From: Parapristionchus giblindavisi
Taxonomy: Eukaryota; Nematoda; Chromadorea; Rhabditida; Diplogasteridae
Direction of reading: 5' to 3'
Assembly (NCBI GenBank): GCA_943737045.1
Contig: CALSFV010000209.1
Coordinates: forward strand, 1,449,501 to 1,513,500
DNA: 64,000 nucleotides
The position numbers and the translations under genes were made by a program. Positions within the stretch are counted from its first letter, which is position 1. Every line of letters starts with the position of its first letter. Under the pieces are notes generated by a model, which saw only the letters and a list, made by a program, of their open reading frames with translations, made no database searches and was not told the origin of the DNA. Below are positions 26,316-39,289 of the stretch, piece by piece.

Positions 26316-29300
26316 ATCTCGATCGAAAGATCGTGCAAACTTCTCCTGTCCAACCTACGATAGTAGCGGCATTGAATCACTCGCTCCATCAGATGAGACC
26401 ACATCGAGGAAAAGGAGTTTACCTGGTATGAAGAATATATCTTATATTAATGCATTTTTATGGGATTATAAATGATTATAAGCATGTTTCCCAAGACACG
26501 CTATTGGTAGCATTCCCTCACACCCCAGATAGTCTTTACCGAGCTAGCTAAAACACGAAAGCAACTGGTCAAAGCCATGATCGGAATGGCACATATCATG
26601 AGATTGACATTTGACCTGTTGGTTTCGTGTTGTGGGCTTCCATGAAAACACCATCGAGGGGAGAATGATATCCTGTTGTGTTGGCATTGAATAAAGCCAC
26701 TGGTTTAGAAGTGATCACCAGCAGTGCTTCATGTGTCATGCAGTACACGATGTACCTTTACCGTATACGTTTTATGAATACTTTCTATCAGGCTCCTCTC
26801 ATACTCCCATGGCCCCTCCTCCTCAACTCACTCCACTCCATCATAGTCATCATCATTCAATGGAACGATCAAGGTGAGAGTAGAGATTCATATTAAGACA
26901 CCGGCTCAGTGAGATTCCAGGTAGTGCCGGACATCGACCCCATCGATTTGGCTCAAAATGTTTTTGTGGATACCCCCATGGCCCCCTATCACAAAATGGG
27001 TATTCATTTGGGCTGTATCCTTGAAACACAGATGTGGCGGGTTCTCGAAATTTGAAAACTCGATATTCGCCAAAAAAAAGTGGAGCGACCTAGGTCCAAT
27101 ATTAGTGTGGAATAATTACATATATGCCTATGCAACAAAAACTCGCTATTGGACGGTCCGGATATCCGATCGCAAACTGATTTTTTACCTCCTCAAAACA
27201 TTCTAAATTTAATTAAAATTTCAAAACAAAACAACGGCAGCCCAATTTTAGCCTCTTGTTATAGAGCAAAAAATTCCGCATCGAATAAGGCAAAAAAATC
27301 AAAAATCGATCGACCCTTGTTTTGAGATAAATGAACCTGAAGATGACCCGAAAATATTTTTGTTTTTAAACCTCCTCATTTTTGTACTCATATTGAAGAG
27401 CTCGTTGAGTAGAACAACTTTCTTGTTGAACGTTTTGTCTGAAACTCATGTACAAGAGAAATACATGAATTAAGATTTATTGGAAATTTTTTTTATCGCT
27501 TGTATCTTGAGAACAAAGGACTTTCATAGAATACGACCAACATGAGAAATGATGTGCTCGACGAGTTCTTTAAAATGAGTATAAACATGGTAAGGTTTCG
27601 GCAACTTTTTTTTCATGACAACTTTAGAGGCCATGTTTTTCAGCATAGGGGTCAACATTTTTTTTTCGTGAAACAACTAATAAAGTATGGATTTTTGAGT
27701 TCTACAATATAGGCGTAATCACTTTGTGCACAAAAAATATTTTTCTTTCGATTTACTCTAAATTGACTGAAAAACTGTGAGAATAAATAAAACAGATGTA
27801 TTTCTCTTGAACATGAGTTTCAGACAAAACGTTCAACATGAAATTTGTTCTACTCGACAAGCTCTTCAATATGAGTACAAACATGAAGGGGTTTGAAAAC
27901 AAAAATATTTTTGGGTCATCTTCAGGTTCATTTATCTCAAAACACGGGCCGATCGATTTTTGATTTTTTTGCCTTATTCGATGCGGAATTTTTTGCTCTA
28001 TAAAATGAGGCTAAAATTGGGCTGCCGTTTTTTGTTTTAAAATTTTAATTAAATTTAGAATGTTTTGAGGAGGTAAAAAAATCAGTTTGCTATCGGATAT
28101 CCGGACCGTCCAATAGCGAGTTTTTGTTGCATAAGCATATATGTAATTATTCCACACTAAAATTGGACCTAGGTCGCTCCACTTTTTTTGCGAAAATCGA
28201 GTTTTCAAATTTCGAGAACCCGCCACATCTGTGTTTCAAAGATCCAGCCCAAATGGATACCCATTTTGTGATAGGGGGCCGTGGGGGTATCCACAAAAAA
28301 ATTTGAGCCAAATCGATGAGGTCGATGTCCGGGGTCAGTGGCTAAACCCTCGAATCTTACTGAGCCGGTGTCTTAACTTGAGCCCCGACTTACTGTGTTT
28401 AGTCGCTGCGTGTATTCCATTTATTTGATTTTGATCAATTTTGTCCGGCAAAGGTGTGCATCGTATTTTAAAGACTATTTCGACTTTGTCAGGACAAAAA
28501 TACGTCAATTCAACGGGTTCATTTGCATTGGTTTCTAGGCTATGATGAGCAGATTGGCTAAATCATTCCAATGTTAGTTTTTTTTCTTCATTTATTGGAA
28601 ATTGCAGAAAGGATACGGTAGATCAACACCACAATATCGATCAACGACAGACTGAACATTATCCTCATCATCGTAGTCATGAACAGGGCAGAAGGAAACA
28701 GAGTGCGCAGCAGTTACTTACGATTAGTCCGTTTTTATTTGTTTTTGCAATATACCTTGGCTCACAATCAGAAAACGATAGAACTGTTGTCCATTGTTGA
28801 TTTATGTTTCAATAAGTTTGCGAAACGGGCAATCACCGGGTTGGTTGTCTTCAGTTTTCTATTACCTGTTCACACTCTCCGAAGCTGTCACGAGCTTACT
28901 TTTGCTAAATACTAAGTCTTCCTAAGTCCTGGGTATTAAATCCTGAGTCTCTAACAAGTCCCCGTTAAGGTTATCATGGTATCGATGGTGTTCCTGTGGT
29001 AGCACACGTGCCCACAGTCGATGGATCCATGACGCTGAAGGAGTTCAGAAGACACTTCTCCATTCCGAGCAATGGAGTACATTCAGTTAATTTAATTATT
29101 ATTATTACTACTTATTATTATTACTGTTATTATTAAATAAAATAAAATAACTATTTCTTCATTCATTGTACGGCATTGTACCAGATAAAATTTAACGAAT
29201 TGGCCATGTTTATAGTATTATCGGATGGTGCACGGTAACTATTGATTTCAGATTCTTCTTCAAGACTTCCTGTGATGACTTTGATGACGACGAGGATAAG

Positions 29301-29475
29301 GTACCCGATGTTGAGCCGATCAATAATCAGAAATATCAACTACTCCTTGTTAAGGTACTGTATCACTTGTACAGTAATGTAATGATTATTGATTGGTTTA
29401 CAGGATAATGCTACCGTACTCCCGCTGTTCAATGGTCGCGTCGCGGCCGAACTGAGGATGGCCGCTATCGATTGA
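26316..29475 (+). pseudogene. axin: Axin-like gene, 3' six exons, copy AX2
   Basis: Exons: a 26316-26425 (ends TTSRKRSLP), b 26792-26873 (SSHTPMAPPPQLTPLHHSHH), c about 28609-28726, d 28970 to about 29081 ([20 protein letters not shown]), e 29252-29354, f 29404-29475 (VLPLFNGRVAAELRMAAID, TGA). It has the same C-terminal DIX domain as AX1. Lesion: exon d ends GGAGTACATTCAG, where AX1, AX3 and AX4 read GGAGTACA|GTCAG with three extra bases upstream, so the donor GT is lost. A 1.48-kb foldback element sits in the intron between b and c. Exon c is followed by ATTAGTCCG as donor. The 3' end faces DNAJC22 copy B tail to tail, with 2.5 kb between stops. Confidence 0.75.
26896..28373. mobile_element. 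1,478-bp foldback element in a TA site
   Basis: The ends AGACACCGGCTCAGT and ACTGAGCCGGTGTCT are inverted and flanked by TA. The sister copy AX1 has the empty site (ATTCATATTAGCTTGAGCC on the complementary strand near 18887). The arms pair over most of their length. The interior holds paired blocks with GACAAAACGTTCAAC. No transposase recognised. Confidence 0.85.
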
Positions 29476-30484
29476 TTGATTGCCGTAATCTTACCATATC
29501 ATTGGAGAGTACTGTAGCAATGTACTGTATCATGACGGATTCATGGTACATGTGAAAAGATTCATCACTATTGCCATCGACTAATCAATAATATCTTTCA
29601 TACTTTGTTTTCTTCATTAGGCTGCCATTTTTACCGTTTTTTCTGTGATTGTTGATCTTTGATCTTTCCTAATCCCTTGTGCCATTCAATCGCCTTTACA
29701 AGTATCATTGAAGAAGTGCACATCCTCTTCGTTTTCTAAGCCCCGCCCCTTTTTTTATTATCAGATTACGGTTGATATTAGGTACAGTAATCCCCGTTTG
29801 TGTGTTGAACTTGTGAATCAAAGCACAAAACACAAATTGTATTATATCGCCTAATCTCCCAATGGTACATGAAGAATTATATGAATAATTGATAGTGATA
29901 ATAAAGTTTATGATTATATGTTGAACTCAACTCCTCACACTGCAAATCCAGTCACATCACTGCTTAAAATTAATCTTGATGAAGTGTATGATAATAGTGC
30001 TTATTGAAAATTTTACAAAATATCAAAAAATACGGTATTGTGCACCATGTTCTACTCTCTTCGTCTGCGCCCTCTCAGTTCTTCGTACTCTCTATCTCTT
30101 TGTCACTTTACCCATTTCTCTGTTACATCATGACCGCTCTCAAAACGCTGTGTCGCATAGCCTACAGTAATTCCATACACCGTGCTCTAATACTGTGGTT
30201 TTCACAGCAACATATCTGCCTGAAGTATCTCTGTGAGACTTCTTCTTTGCGAATTTATATATTTTTTATTTATCGATCGATCGATTAATCATTTTGTATC
30301 TCAAAAAATTAAGTGCATTAAATCATCAATCGAAATGACAAATTATGACAATCGTAAAACTATTAAAAACATGACTAGAGCATAAGAGATCAATCAACAA
30401 ATTAAAGTATGCTAATCAATAAATGAGATCACATTGTTGGAGAGTGCGAAAAACTTGAGAAACCGACTTCAGAGATAATCAATC
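29476..30484. other. Axin 3' flank, copy AX2
   Basis: No exon. The same flank recurs near 41300-42060, 49600-50025 and (inverted) 62399-62815, so it travels with the axin 3' end. Landmarks are AGTATCATTGAAGAAGTGCA and GATTACGGTTGATATTAGG. Confidence 0.7.
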
Positions 30485-31716
30485 GGGAGTATGACAAAAC
30501 CGCAACGACAAAATCGCAACTCGAAATAACTTCGGCCAGAGTTGTCCAATCATGGTCAGCTTGGACTTTTTGAACACCTGAGGCTCAGGGCTATCACGTA
30601 ACAAGTTGATCTTTAATCTTTGGCCCCTCAACGACAAAACCGCAACTCGCAATAACTTCGGCCAGAGTTATCCAATCATGGTCAGTTTGGACTTTTTGAA
30701 CTCCTGAGGCTCATTGCTATCACGTAAGAAGTTAATCTTTGATCTTTGGTCCCTCAATGACAAAACCGCAACTCGCAATTACTTCGGCCAGAGTTGTCCA
30801 ATCATGGTCACCTTGGACTTTTTGAACCCCTGAGGCTCATTGCTATCACGTAAGAAGTTAATCTTTGATCTTTGGTCCCTCAACGACAAAACCGCAACTC
30901 GCAATTACTTCGGCCAGAGTTGTCCAATCATGGTCACCTTGGACTTTTTGAACTCCTGAGGCTCATTGCCATCACGTAAGAAGTTGATCTTTGATCTCTG
31001 GCCTCTCAACGACAAAACCGCAACTCGAGCTATCTCCGCTCAGTGTGATCCTAGACACTTCTGGATGGGCTCATACGAAACCTCAGGACCTGCGTCATCC
31101 CGCATTGTAAACTACCGTAATCTTCCGTTACCCGGTTCGGTGGGTCAGATCAAGTGCGGTGGGTCAGATTTCACTAAAATTTGTCGGAATAGCCACTGCG
31201 TGTGCGATATCATTATGAGTTATTGTAGCAGCTATTTCGACAATTTTTAGTGAAATCTGACCCATTGCACTTGATCTGACCCACCGAACCGGATTACGGT
31301 AGATTGCGGTAGTTTACAATGCGGGATGGCGCAGGTCCTGAGGTTTCGTATGAGCCCCTCCGGAAGTGTCTAGAATCACTCTGAGCGGAGATAGCTCGAG
31401 TTGCGGTTTTGTCGTTGAGAGGCCAGAGATCAAAGATCAATTATTAAGTGATAGCCCTGAGCCTCAGGAGTTCAAAAAGTCCAAGCTGACCATGATTGGA
31501 CAACTCTCGCCGAAGTTATTGCGAGTTGCGATTTTGACGTTGAGGGGCCAAAGATCAAAGATCAACTTGTTACGTGATAGCCCTGAGCCTCAGGAGTTCA
31601 AAAAGTTCAAGCTGACCATGATTGGACAACTCTCGCCGAAGTTATTGCGAGTTGCGATTTTGTCGTTTGCGGTTATGTCGTTTGCGATTTTGTCGTTGCG
31701 GTTTTGTCATGCTCCC
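30485..31716. mobile_element. 1,232-bp foldback with internal 126-bp tandem repeat
   Basis: The ends GGGAGTATGACAAAACCGCA and TGCGGTTTTGTCATGCTCCC are inverted, flanked by AATCAATC (8 bp, low complexity). Four 126-bp units start at 30515, 30641, 30767 and 30893. Inverted units follow at 31385-31690. Each unit contains GATCTTTGATCTTTGG. The equivalent place in the third unit (about 42060) has no insertion. Confidence 0.8.
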
Positions 31717-34055
31717 AATCAATCAATAATAGTTGCATATCTAACAACGAAAGGCAACACATATGAACATAACACAGGGTCGTGGACCAATCAGTATACT
31801 TTGCAAAATCAAATCTGAAACATTACAAAAGTTTAAGTAGTTTGAAGCTAGGTACTTACTATCAAGTATAAATCTACAACATCGAATTCTTCTATATTAA
31901 AGCAAAAAATTAAAATAAATATTTAAAATAAAAATAAAACAACTAAAATATGTATCTTCATTCGTATCATTTGGTCAGATTCATCTCCTTGTAGATCAAC
32001 TTGCACGTGAATACCACAGTCGCCTTTCTTTCCGTAGTCACAGCCTCAGTCTTAATTACAACAATAATAATATAGAATAGATACAGCTTCGTAATTCTTG
32101 TCATCATATAGATATCGATTATTTTTCTTCGCGAAGCCAATATTGTCTATTTTGTCTACAACCCGTTGACTTCGACCACAAGGAAAAATAATCAATAATA
32201 ACATAACTTATGCATTACAAGTCTTCATTTCGACTTATTATCATCATCCTTTTTATATTGTTTCTACCATTTTCATATTATTATAGTATAGATATATATA
32301 TATCATTACAAACCTTATCCCTTCATCTACCGTCTCTGATTTCCGTGCATCGCTTGAGCAGATCCGTGTCCGTGATGAACGGAGACTCCGCCAACATCTC
32401 AAGGTATACGGTAGATTATTGATTGATATGTTTATATTATTATCGATTGGTGGATTGTAGTCAATGTCAACGTCAATAAAAAAGCTTGTGAAATTGATGG
32501 TTTATTGAAACGGGAATCACACAGGTTGAACGAGAGAACAGCAAAATACTCAAACATTACACGCTTGACAGAAACATGGATAGGAGAAGATAATAAAGAG
32601 AAAGCAAGTAGCATCTTATCAATATCCGACAGATTTTAAAGATTTTTAAATTACATTTTCTACAATCATTATACATTTTTTTTAGATTTTAAACGACAAA
32701 AAATCAATGAATACCGATATGAGTATTCGTCGATTGGTGACGAAAGTTTGTCACGATTGACCAACGGCTGCAGAGCGTATTCCATCCACGATGGAAGCTA
32801 GAATCAATAGATCATGATTGATAATCGATTATCGATCGATATACTCTTATCTAATTGTATACAACGTGCTACAAAAGTGAAAAAATCGATATCAGACAAC
32901 TACCGTACATGAAGGATGCTGGATCCAGACAGGAGACAGCGCGTTCTTCGAATCGATGCCCAGAAAGTCCACGACAACTGGATCCTGCATAAATCAGACA
33001 TAATTAATGTTTAAAAAACAGTTAGTGATAATCTCCAGAGGTATACTGGAATGATCGTATATCGTATATGAAAGTTTTGTAATGAAACCATTATTGTTGC
33101 TACACATGTGCACAAAAGATTGTTGAAAGAATCAGTTTGCGATAGACTACTCGATATTACGGTAGGACTTGGATACGGTAAATACCTTTTCATTGATCAT
33201 GGGAAGGAAGCGAATCTCGACTGAGCCTTCGGGAGTGAAACGACGTCGTGTAATCCGATCATTGATGAACCTGATATCGATTGATTATTGATTTCATTCC
33301 ACAGATCAAACTACATTTGTCAGCAAAGATCAAAGATCAAACTACAAAGATCAAATCCAATATACCATTCATATCCGAGATCCTTGATCTCCATCTTCAC
33401 GCCAAACTCATTCGTCGTACTGTCTCTGGACACGATCATGAATTGACTGCCAAAGATCAAAGATCAATGACCAAAGATCAAACTAAACGATTAGAAGATC
33501 AAACTACACGAGCAGGAGATCGAAGTACAAACAAATCTTACCGATCCATGTACTGTTGTGATATGCCGATCATCAAGAGCACCATATTGAATGCGAACAA
33601 TGAAACCCAGAACTGTAAAGATCAAAGATCAAATAAATTTGTTACATGAATTCTAAAACAACTCACCGCATAGTTCATAAACTTGAGCCGATCCTCGTCA
33701 AGCGAACGCATCGTAGCCATGCGGTTGCCTGAACAAATCAACTACCAAAGTTCAAAGGTCAAAGACCAAAGATCAAAGATCAACTGACTCATGATAGTTC
33801 CGAGTGACGCGGCCATTGCAATGCAAAGCAGCGGGGGCACGAGGAAGCCCTGGTGCTGAAAGGAATAAGATGATCGTATTAATAATTTGGGGTGAGAAAC
33901 GGGCGGTGAACAGACAGATTTCTGTTCCCAGAACGTTCCCTTTTCCCGGTAGCCAACTCAACCCTCTCAACCAGGTCGATTCGTGTTTCAAATTACCAAG
34001 AACTGGTATACTCATCGCTCTATCTCTAATGTGCATGCCTGACAGTTCATATACA

Positions 34056-35214
34056 TATCACGCATCTCGCCTAAGAATTGACCGACTACACACTTTTGAG
34101 TTGACCCCCACTTTTCTCCACAGTTTTCGATAGGCCTTAGGTAGGACATCAATAATCCAGAGTAGTAAGGATGGTAGATCACGCACCTCTCCAGGAGCTC
34201 ACGTCAAAGTTCGTCGTTGAGGCTCCTTCCAATGCGGTTTTCTCGGTTCACAGCAGAGCTATGAAAAAGTTTCCAACAGATGAAATGTGTATTTTCTCGA
34301 GTACTTTCAGATAAAAATGTAAAAATTCAACTTTTTAATTTTTCGCTCCCTAAGAAATTGATCGCGTTCCATAGCCCCGGGAAAGATTTTTTTAAAGGCT
34401 CAATGGATAGATCTCGTTCACAGCTTTCATTTAAGCTCTTGGGAGACGATTTTCATGGGGATTTGACTGAACTACGTCCAAAAAACTGCATTTGAATGCA
34501 GGTAGATCACTAAAGAAAGCTTTGATCTACTCGAAATTGTCGGCTATTTGACTGGATTGTCCTGTAACATACTGGAGAATGGGCTGAGGATCATTTTGAC
34601 GTCAAGTCGATCGCTCATATTCGTTTTGCGCTCGCTGCAGCCAAACCAGCGTAAGGAGTCCCTTCTGATGGTTCCATTCTCCAGTATGTTACAGGACAAT
34701 CCAGTCAAATAGCCGACAATTTCGAGTAGATCAAAGCTTTCATTGGTGATCTACCAGCATTTAAATGCAGTTTTTTGGACGTAATTCAGCCCAATCCCCA
34801 TGAAAATCGTCTCTCAAGAGCTTGAATGAACGCTGTGAACGAGCTCTATCCATTGAATCTTTAAAAAAATCTTTCCCGGGGCTATGGAACGCGATCAATT
34901 TCTTAGGGAACGAAAAATTAAAAAGTTGAATTTTTACATTTTTATCTGAAAGTACTCGAGAAAATATACATTTCATCTGTTGGAAACTTTTTCATAGCTC
35001 TGCTGTGAACTGAGAAAATCGCATCGGAGGGAGCCTCAACGACGAGTTTTGACGTGAGCTCCTGGAGAGGTGCGTGATCTACCATCCTTACTACTCTGGA
35101 TTATTGATGTCCTACCCAAGGCCTATCGAAAACTGTGGAGAAAAGTGGGGGTCAACTCAAAAGTGTGTAGTAAATCTGTGGATTTCGGTCAATTCTTAGG
35201 CGAGATGCGTGATA
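34056..35214. mobile_element. 1.16-kb foldback element, copy B
   Basis: It is the inverted counterpart of 15839-17015 in the same DNAJC22 intron. Ends TATCACGCATCTCGCC. Insertion before the A/B duplication is the simplest explanation. Confidence 0.75.
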
Positions 35215-36073
35215 TGAAGTACCCACATTTTGGACCAAAAGTTACTAGGTACAAAGAATAGTGAAATTAAATTTTTTTTAAACCGTCAATTAACAACCAG
35301 AGACCATATCTGAGCGCAAGACCAGTTAAACGTCAAATTCACAAACTGCATTACTCCGCAGTGAGAGAGAGCAGATAGGTTATAAGAGACCAGGAAGAGT
35401 TTTGGCTCCCACAATTTCTCTATTTCTCATCGCTATAAAAATGCAACATGCACGATTCGCGTCTCACTGAGCTATTAAGAGCGGCAATACCTTTCACTAT
35501 CAATTGACGTCTAGCTGTCTGGAAGATATCAACAAATTTTCAATGCCGATAATCAATCGATAATCATCGATACATACAGTATACCATCACTTACCATAAT
35601 CACCATGACTCCCGACACGACAAAGAAGATCTCGGCGAACGATCGCCGTTCGTCTCCCAGATTGCCGATGACGTACACTCCTGGACGAGAGATCAAAGAT
35701 TAAACTATACAATTAAGAGTACTGTAGAGCCATTAGCCATCCAGTGTAGTCTGTGCGAGAGTAGGTGAGAAAGGCTGAATGGAACGGAATGAATCAATGC
35801 TCTCTCAACAAGCGTTTCAATGATTCATCAAGAGAACCGAGAGATTTCCAGCACCGATGAGTGTCCATCGCTTCATGCAAAATATTTTATACACGACGTG
35901 TGATCTTTGATCATGACATCCCCCAGGAAAGTGGTCGATGTCTAGATCATGGCCAAAACACCGATAACGTTTCTCTAGGCTCATTAAACCATAAAACTAT
36001 CTAAATAATATTTTAATAAATTTCAGATTCTTATCTTCACAAATAATTTTGATCTTTGATCTTTACGGCCCGA

Positions 36074-36281
36074 CTCTGGTATTTTGCCACTTAAAGTCTA
36101 CTTAAACTTTCCCACTTTAAGTAGACTTTAAGTAAACTTAAAGTGAGACGTAAGTCTACTTAAAGTGGTGTGGTATACTGTAATGCATTTCGTCAAATGT
36201 TCTTTCACTTAAAGTTTACTTAAAGTCTACTTAAAGTCTGTGACGTAGTTTAAGTAGACTTTAAGTGGCAAAATACCAGAG
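36074..36281. mobile_element. 208-bp palindromic MITE (CTCTGGTATTTTGCC ends)
   Basis: TIRs CTCTGGTATTTTGCC/GGCAAAATACCAGAG enclose repeats of ACTTTAAGTAGACTT. It is inserted in DNAJC22 intron 4 of copy B. Copy A keeps the empty site CCCGAGATCGCTCG (complement near 8625). The duplicated target is GA. A second copy is at 51985-52191. Confidence 0.85.
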
Positions 36282-36706
36282 GAGATCGCTCGTCTTTTAA
36301 AATATAAGTGATTTTTGGTCTTTGATCTCTGATCTTCTCACCAGTTAGCCACGCCCATCCTCCCAACCACCACGAATACATCATGGAGACGATGAAACGA
36401 GCAAGGGAGAACTTCACACAAGTACGTGGAGCTCCTTTACTGGAAAATCATTCAATCAATAAACAAGCAATGCAAAATATGCGTACACACTTCAAATCCA
36501 CTATATCATAGACCGGGATCCGAAAAAAGGAAAAGGTAAAGATACATCCGGTTACCCGCAGGACCACAAACGCTCATTACAGTAAACCACCAATTAGCCT
36601 TACCGTATGTGCCTTCAGAGTTGCCTCTCTTCGGGTGAGTTCAGAAATATCTCTTCGTTTAGTCGATTTACTTCATCCGATAATCGAAATGTATCGTAGA
36701 AGGGAC

Positions 36707-37164
36707 CTGGACATATCGATCTATTATCGCTGTATCGATCGAAAAAAATGGTAGCAAATGGTAGTTGCTCGAATATGGGTAAATCGTGTACACAAGTAGT
36801 GTAAGGTGGCATATCTATTGCCCGTATTTGGGCAAGTTTGCTCTCTGTGTGCAACATTGATAAAGCCTGACCCGACTATCTTCACAACTTCGCATACTCT
36901 TTATGTTAATAGGCGTAAAAGTTACAAATGCAAGTGTTCAGTTAGGTTTCACTGGTACATCAAGTAATGATAAAAGCCTTTCCTAGTCAATTTCGATCTG
37001 CCACTGCTAAACAAACAAAATCTAACAAATCAAAAAGCACATTTCTCACGATAGCAAACAAGGGAGAAATATCATGCCGACGCAGTTGACAAGATATCAT
37101 CGCTAAACCTATTGATAACGCTTAAAATTTAAATGTAAAAATATGACATATAAATAATACATAC
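36707..37164. other. Unannotated spacer upstream of copy B exon 3
   Basis: No exon recognised. Where copy A has its exons 1 and 2 there is no similar sequence here, so the duplicated block ends near 36710. Confidence 0.5.
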
Positions 37165-37265
37165 GCTGCATTGGGGTCCTTGTCGGAGATGGGCACGGCC
37201 ATGCACTTGCTAGGAACAGGAGTACATGTCGTGCAGTTGGCTGACGGGAGGAGCGTCGTACGCAC
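37165..37265 (-). CDS. Candidate exon of unknown gene
   Basis: A 101-nt stretch is bounded by a TTTCCAG acceptor and a GTATGT donor on the minus strand. One frame reads ANCTTCTPVPSKCMAVPISD, Cys-rich and Pro-rich, suggesting an extracellular or luminal segment. I do not recognise it, and it has no copy elsewhere in the window. It lies between TM9SF4 (-) fragments and DNAJC22 copy B (-). It could be an upstream DNAJC22 exon of a diverged isoform, or part of a neighbouring gene. Confidence 0.35.
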
Positions 37266-38043
37266 CTGGAAAGTAATGTGTAATTGAGTTAAAAAACACG
37301 TGTCTAACAACGTTTTCCAGCAAAACATTCGTCGAAGTAAGTAGACAATATTATGACTCCTTGAAATGTATCTATAGGACTCTATTACTATACAATAATT
37401 AAGAAAAAGGTATAATCAAAAAATAATAATAACATCACGATTATAGTGGGCAATATCGAATGATCGAGACCGAGAGGAAGCCTGATATTGATTGTTTAAA
37501 ATTATTGATTAGATAGTGATTGATTAAAATTCATTTTCGAAATTGCGGATCAACTATAGCTGACTGCAACCGTATTTGTCGCCAACTACCGTAGCCAATC
37601 AATACACATCATATTACTGTATACCATTGAGCTACAGTAATCGCCTTCTACTTAATACAATCGATATCAGTGTAAGAGACATGTGTAACCAATCCAATAT
37701 GAGATCAGAACAAAATCAATCGATATCAGGGACTACCGTATTCCACCACGCCTTACCGGTATTATAGAATTAAAACTGTCCGAACAATACAAATTCCGCT
37801 CTTTGCCGCGCAATACTCAGACTCCGCCCACTTCTTCGCGCGACATGTATCTTTTTTTCTCTTATTTTATCGAATTTTATGACGTTTCCTCATCATTTCA
37901 CAGGACTTTCAATAAAAATAAAATTATATGCATTGAAAAAACGTTCGAAAAAAAAACCGAAAATTTGGAGTGCGTTTTTCTCAACGGTGGAGAAGTTTAC
38001 TATATTCGGCATTTGGCGCGGTGTGTGCAAAACTTTTGTAATT
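37266..38043. other. Spacer, no exon seen
   Basis: AT-rich DNA with scattered TACCGTA motifs; I found no exon in it. Confidence 0.45.
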
Positions 38044-38346
38044 CTATAATAAGAGAAATGACGACGATGATCGAGTTGAGAATGCAGAACCAATGGATAT
38101 CGACTGCGCGTGCTCCAAATACAGATTTATATAGCCTATAGTCACATCAAGATGCGACACGATAGTAGATGAATTGAAGAAAGGAAAGCCATTGAAGAAC
38201 CCTCACCCACCGCACCAATTTCATAGACCAGGCAGTATCGTGATTCAAGAGAGCTATATCGCATAATACTGTCATTATAAAGTGATTGCTATCTTATATC
38301 AAAATGAAAAAACAATAATGATCTTCATTTATTTACGTATTTATTT

Positions 38347-38512
38347 CACTGAGAGCAAACTTACATGGCAAATCGTTACCCCGATACACTTTCCTGGCAA
38401 ACGATTACCCCAAATGGTGAATTCAGCCATTGAATAATTCACCATTTGGGGTAATCGTTTGCCAGGGAAGTGTATCGGGGTAACGATTTGCCAGGTAAGT
38501 TTGCTCTCAGTG
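38347..38512. mobile_element. 166-bp palindromic MITE, CACTG ends
   Basis: A near-perfect palindrome: CACTGAGAGCAAACTTAC to GTAAGTTTGCTCTCAGTG, with paired GGGGTAATCG blocks and a short centre at about 38430. The homologous stretch near 58066 (TATTTATTTGATACACC) is the empty site; the duplicated target is TT. The CACTG end recalls CMC-type elements, but this is weak evidence. Confidence 0.8.
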
Positions 38513-38592
38513 TTGATACACCGGTGACAGGTGCGACAGCAAATACAGGAATAGCAAGCGATAATAGCGTACCTTCAAGTATACATCCCAAC

Positions 38593-39289
38593 TAGGGTGG
38601 CGAGAATGACTCTTCACTCACCAGTTCCCCTGGCAGTCTTGTGCAAGTACTTGCGAGAGAGGTCATTTACGACCTCTCTCTCGTCAAGTACTTGCAATGA
38701 GATCAGAAAAACACTTGTGAGCTGAAAAAAGCAATTCTTTTTTCGATTCACTTGGGTTTTCTCTAGTCAAACTGGTCAAAATGTGCACATCTGAATATTT
38801 TTGGAATCTACACACCAATAGCTATTCAACAAGCATAAAATCGACTGTTAAAGTACACTTTTAAATTTCGTTGATTTGTCATGTTATGCATGCCATAAAT
38901 TCGGATCAGACTATGATAATATCATATATTTTTATTATGTTAGTACAGTAAACTCGAATTACAATTAAAACCCTTCTTCATCGTCTTCTGAGAGACTTGA
39001 TAGTATTCATTACATGAGAAATCAGCGAATTTTAAAAGTGTACTTTGACAGTCGATTTTATGCTTGTTGAATAGCCACTGACATGTAGATTCCAAAAATA
39101 TTCACATTTGCACATTTCGACCACTCAGAGCAGAGAAAACCCAAGTGAATCGAAAAAGAACTGTTTTTTCGACTCACTTGTGACCTCAGCGAACGGCTGC
39201 CAGGGGGAACGAGTGAGCAAGTTAGAGAGACTGCTCACCAGTTGGAGGGAGGCAAAACAGGTGAGTGAAGAGTCATTCTCGCCACCCTA
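38593..39289. mobile_element. 697-bp hAT-like non-autonomous element
   Basis: TIRs TAGGGTGGCGAGAATGACTC on both ends and an 8-bp target duplication ATCCCAAC (38585-38592 and 39290-39297). The insertion is inside the TM9SF4 WASRWD exon. The paralogous exon at 58134-58190 keeps a single ATCCCAAC. The interior has further inverted blocks and no transposase. Confidence 0.92.

Larger units (their letters stand above)
31967..36706 (-). pseudogene. DNAJC22: DNAJC22/wurst copy B, exons 3-15
   Basis: Exons in coding order: 36706-36604, 36439-36342, truncated exon 5 near 35752-35726, 35680-35595, 33855-33789, 33728-33667, 33612-33542, 33446-33366, 33270-33186, 32984-32909, 32797-32715, 32397-32314, 32050-31967 (TGA). 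Sizes match copy D. Lesions: exon 3 reads EERQL then TGA (copy A has CTCAGA, here CTCTGA). Exon 5 carries the same internal deletion as copy A. Exon 13 has TGA for the Trp of GQSW. The intron after exon 6 holds the same 1.18-kb foldback as copy A but lacks copy A's LINE and TIR insertions. Exons 1-2 are absent. It is the inverted partner of copy A. Confidence 0.8.

Noticed and set aside
28679..28915. 78-residue frame similar to one at 40470-40733
   Set aside because: It starts inside axin exon c in the wrong frame and runs into the intron; conserved only because the DNA is duplicated.
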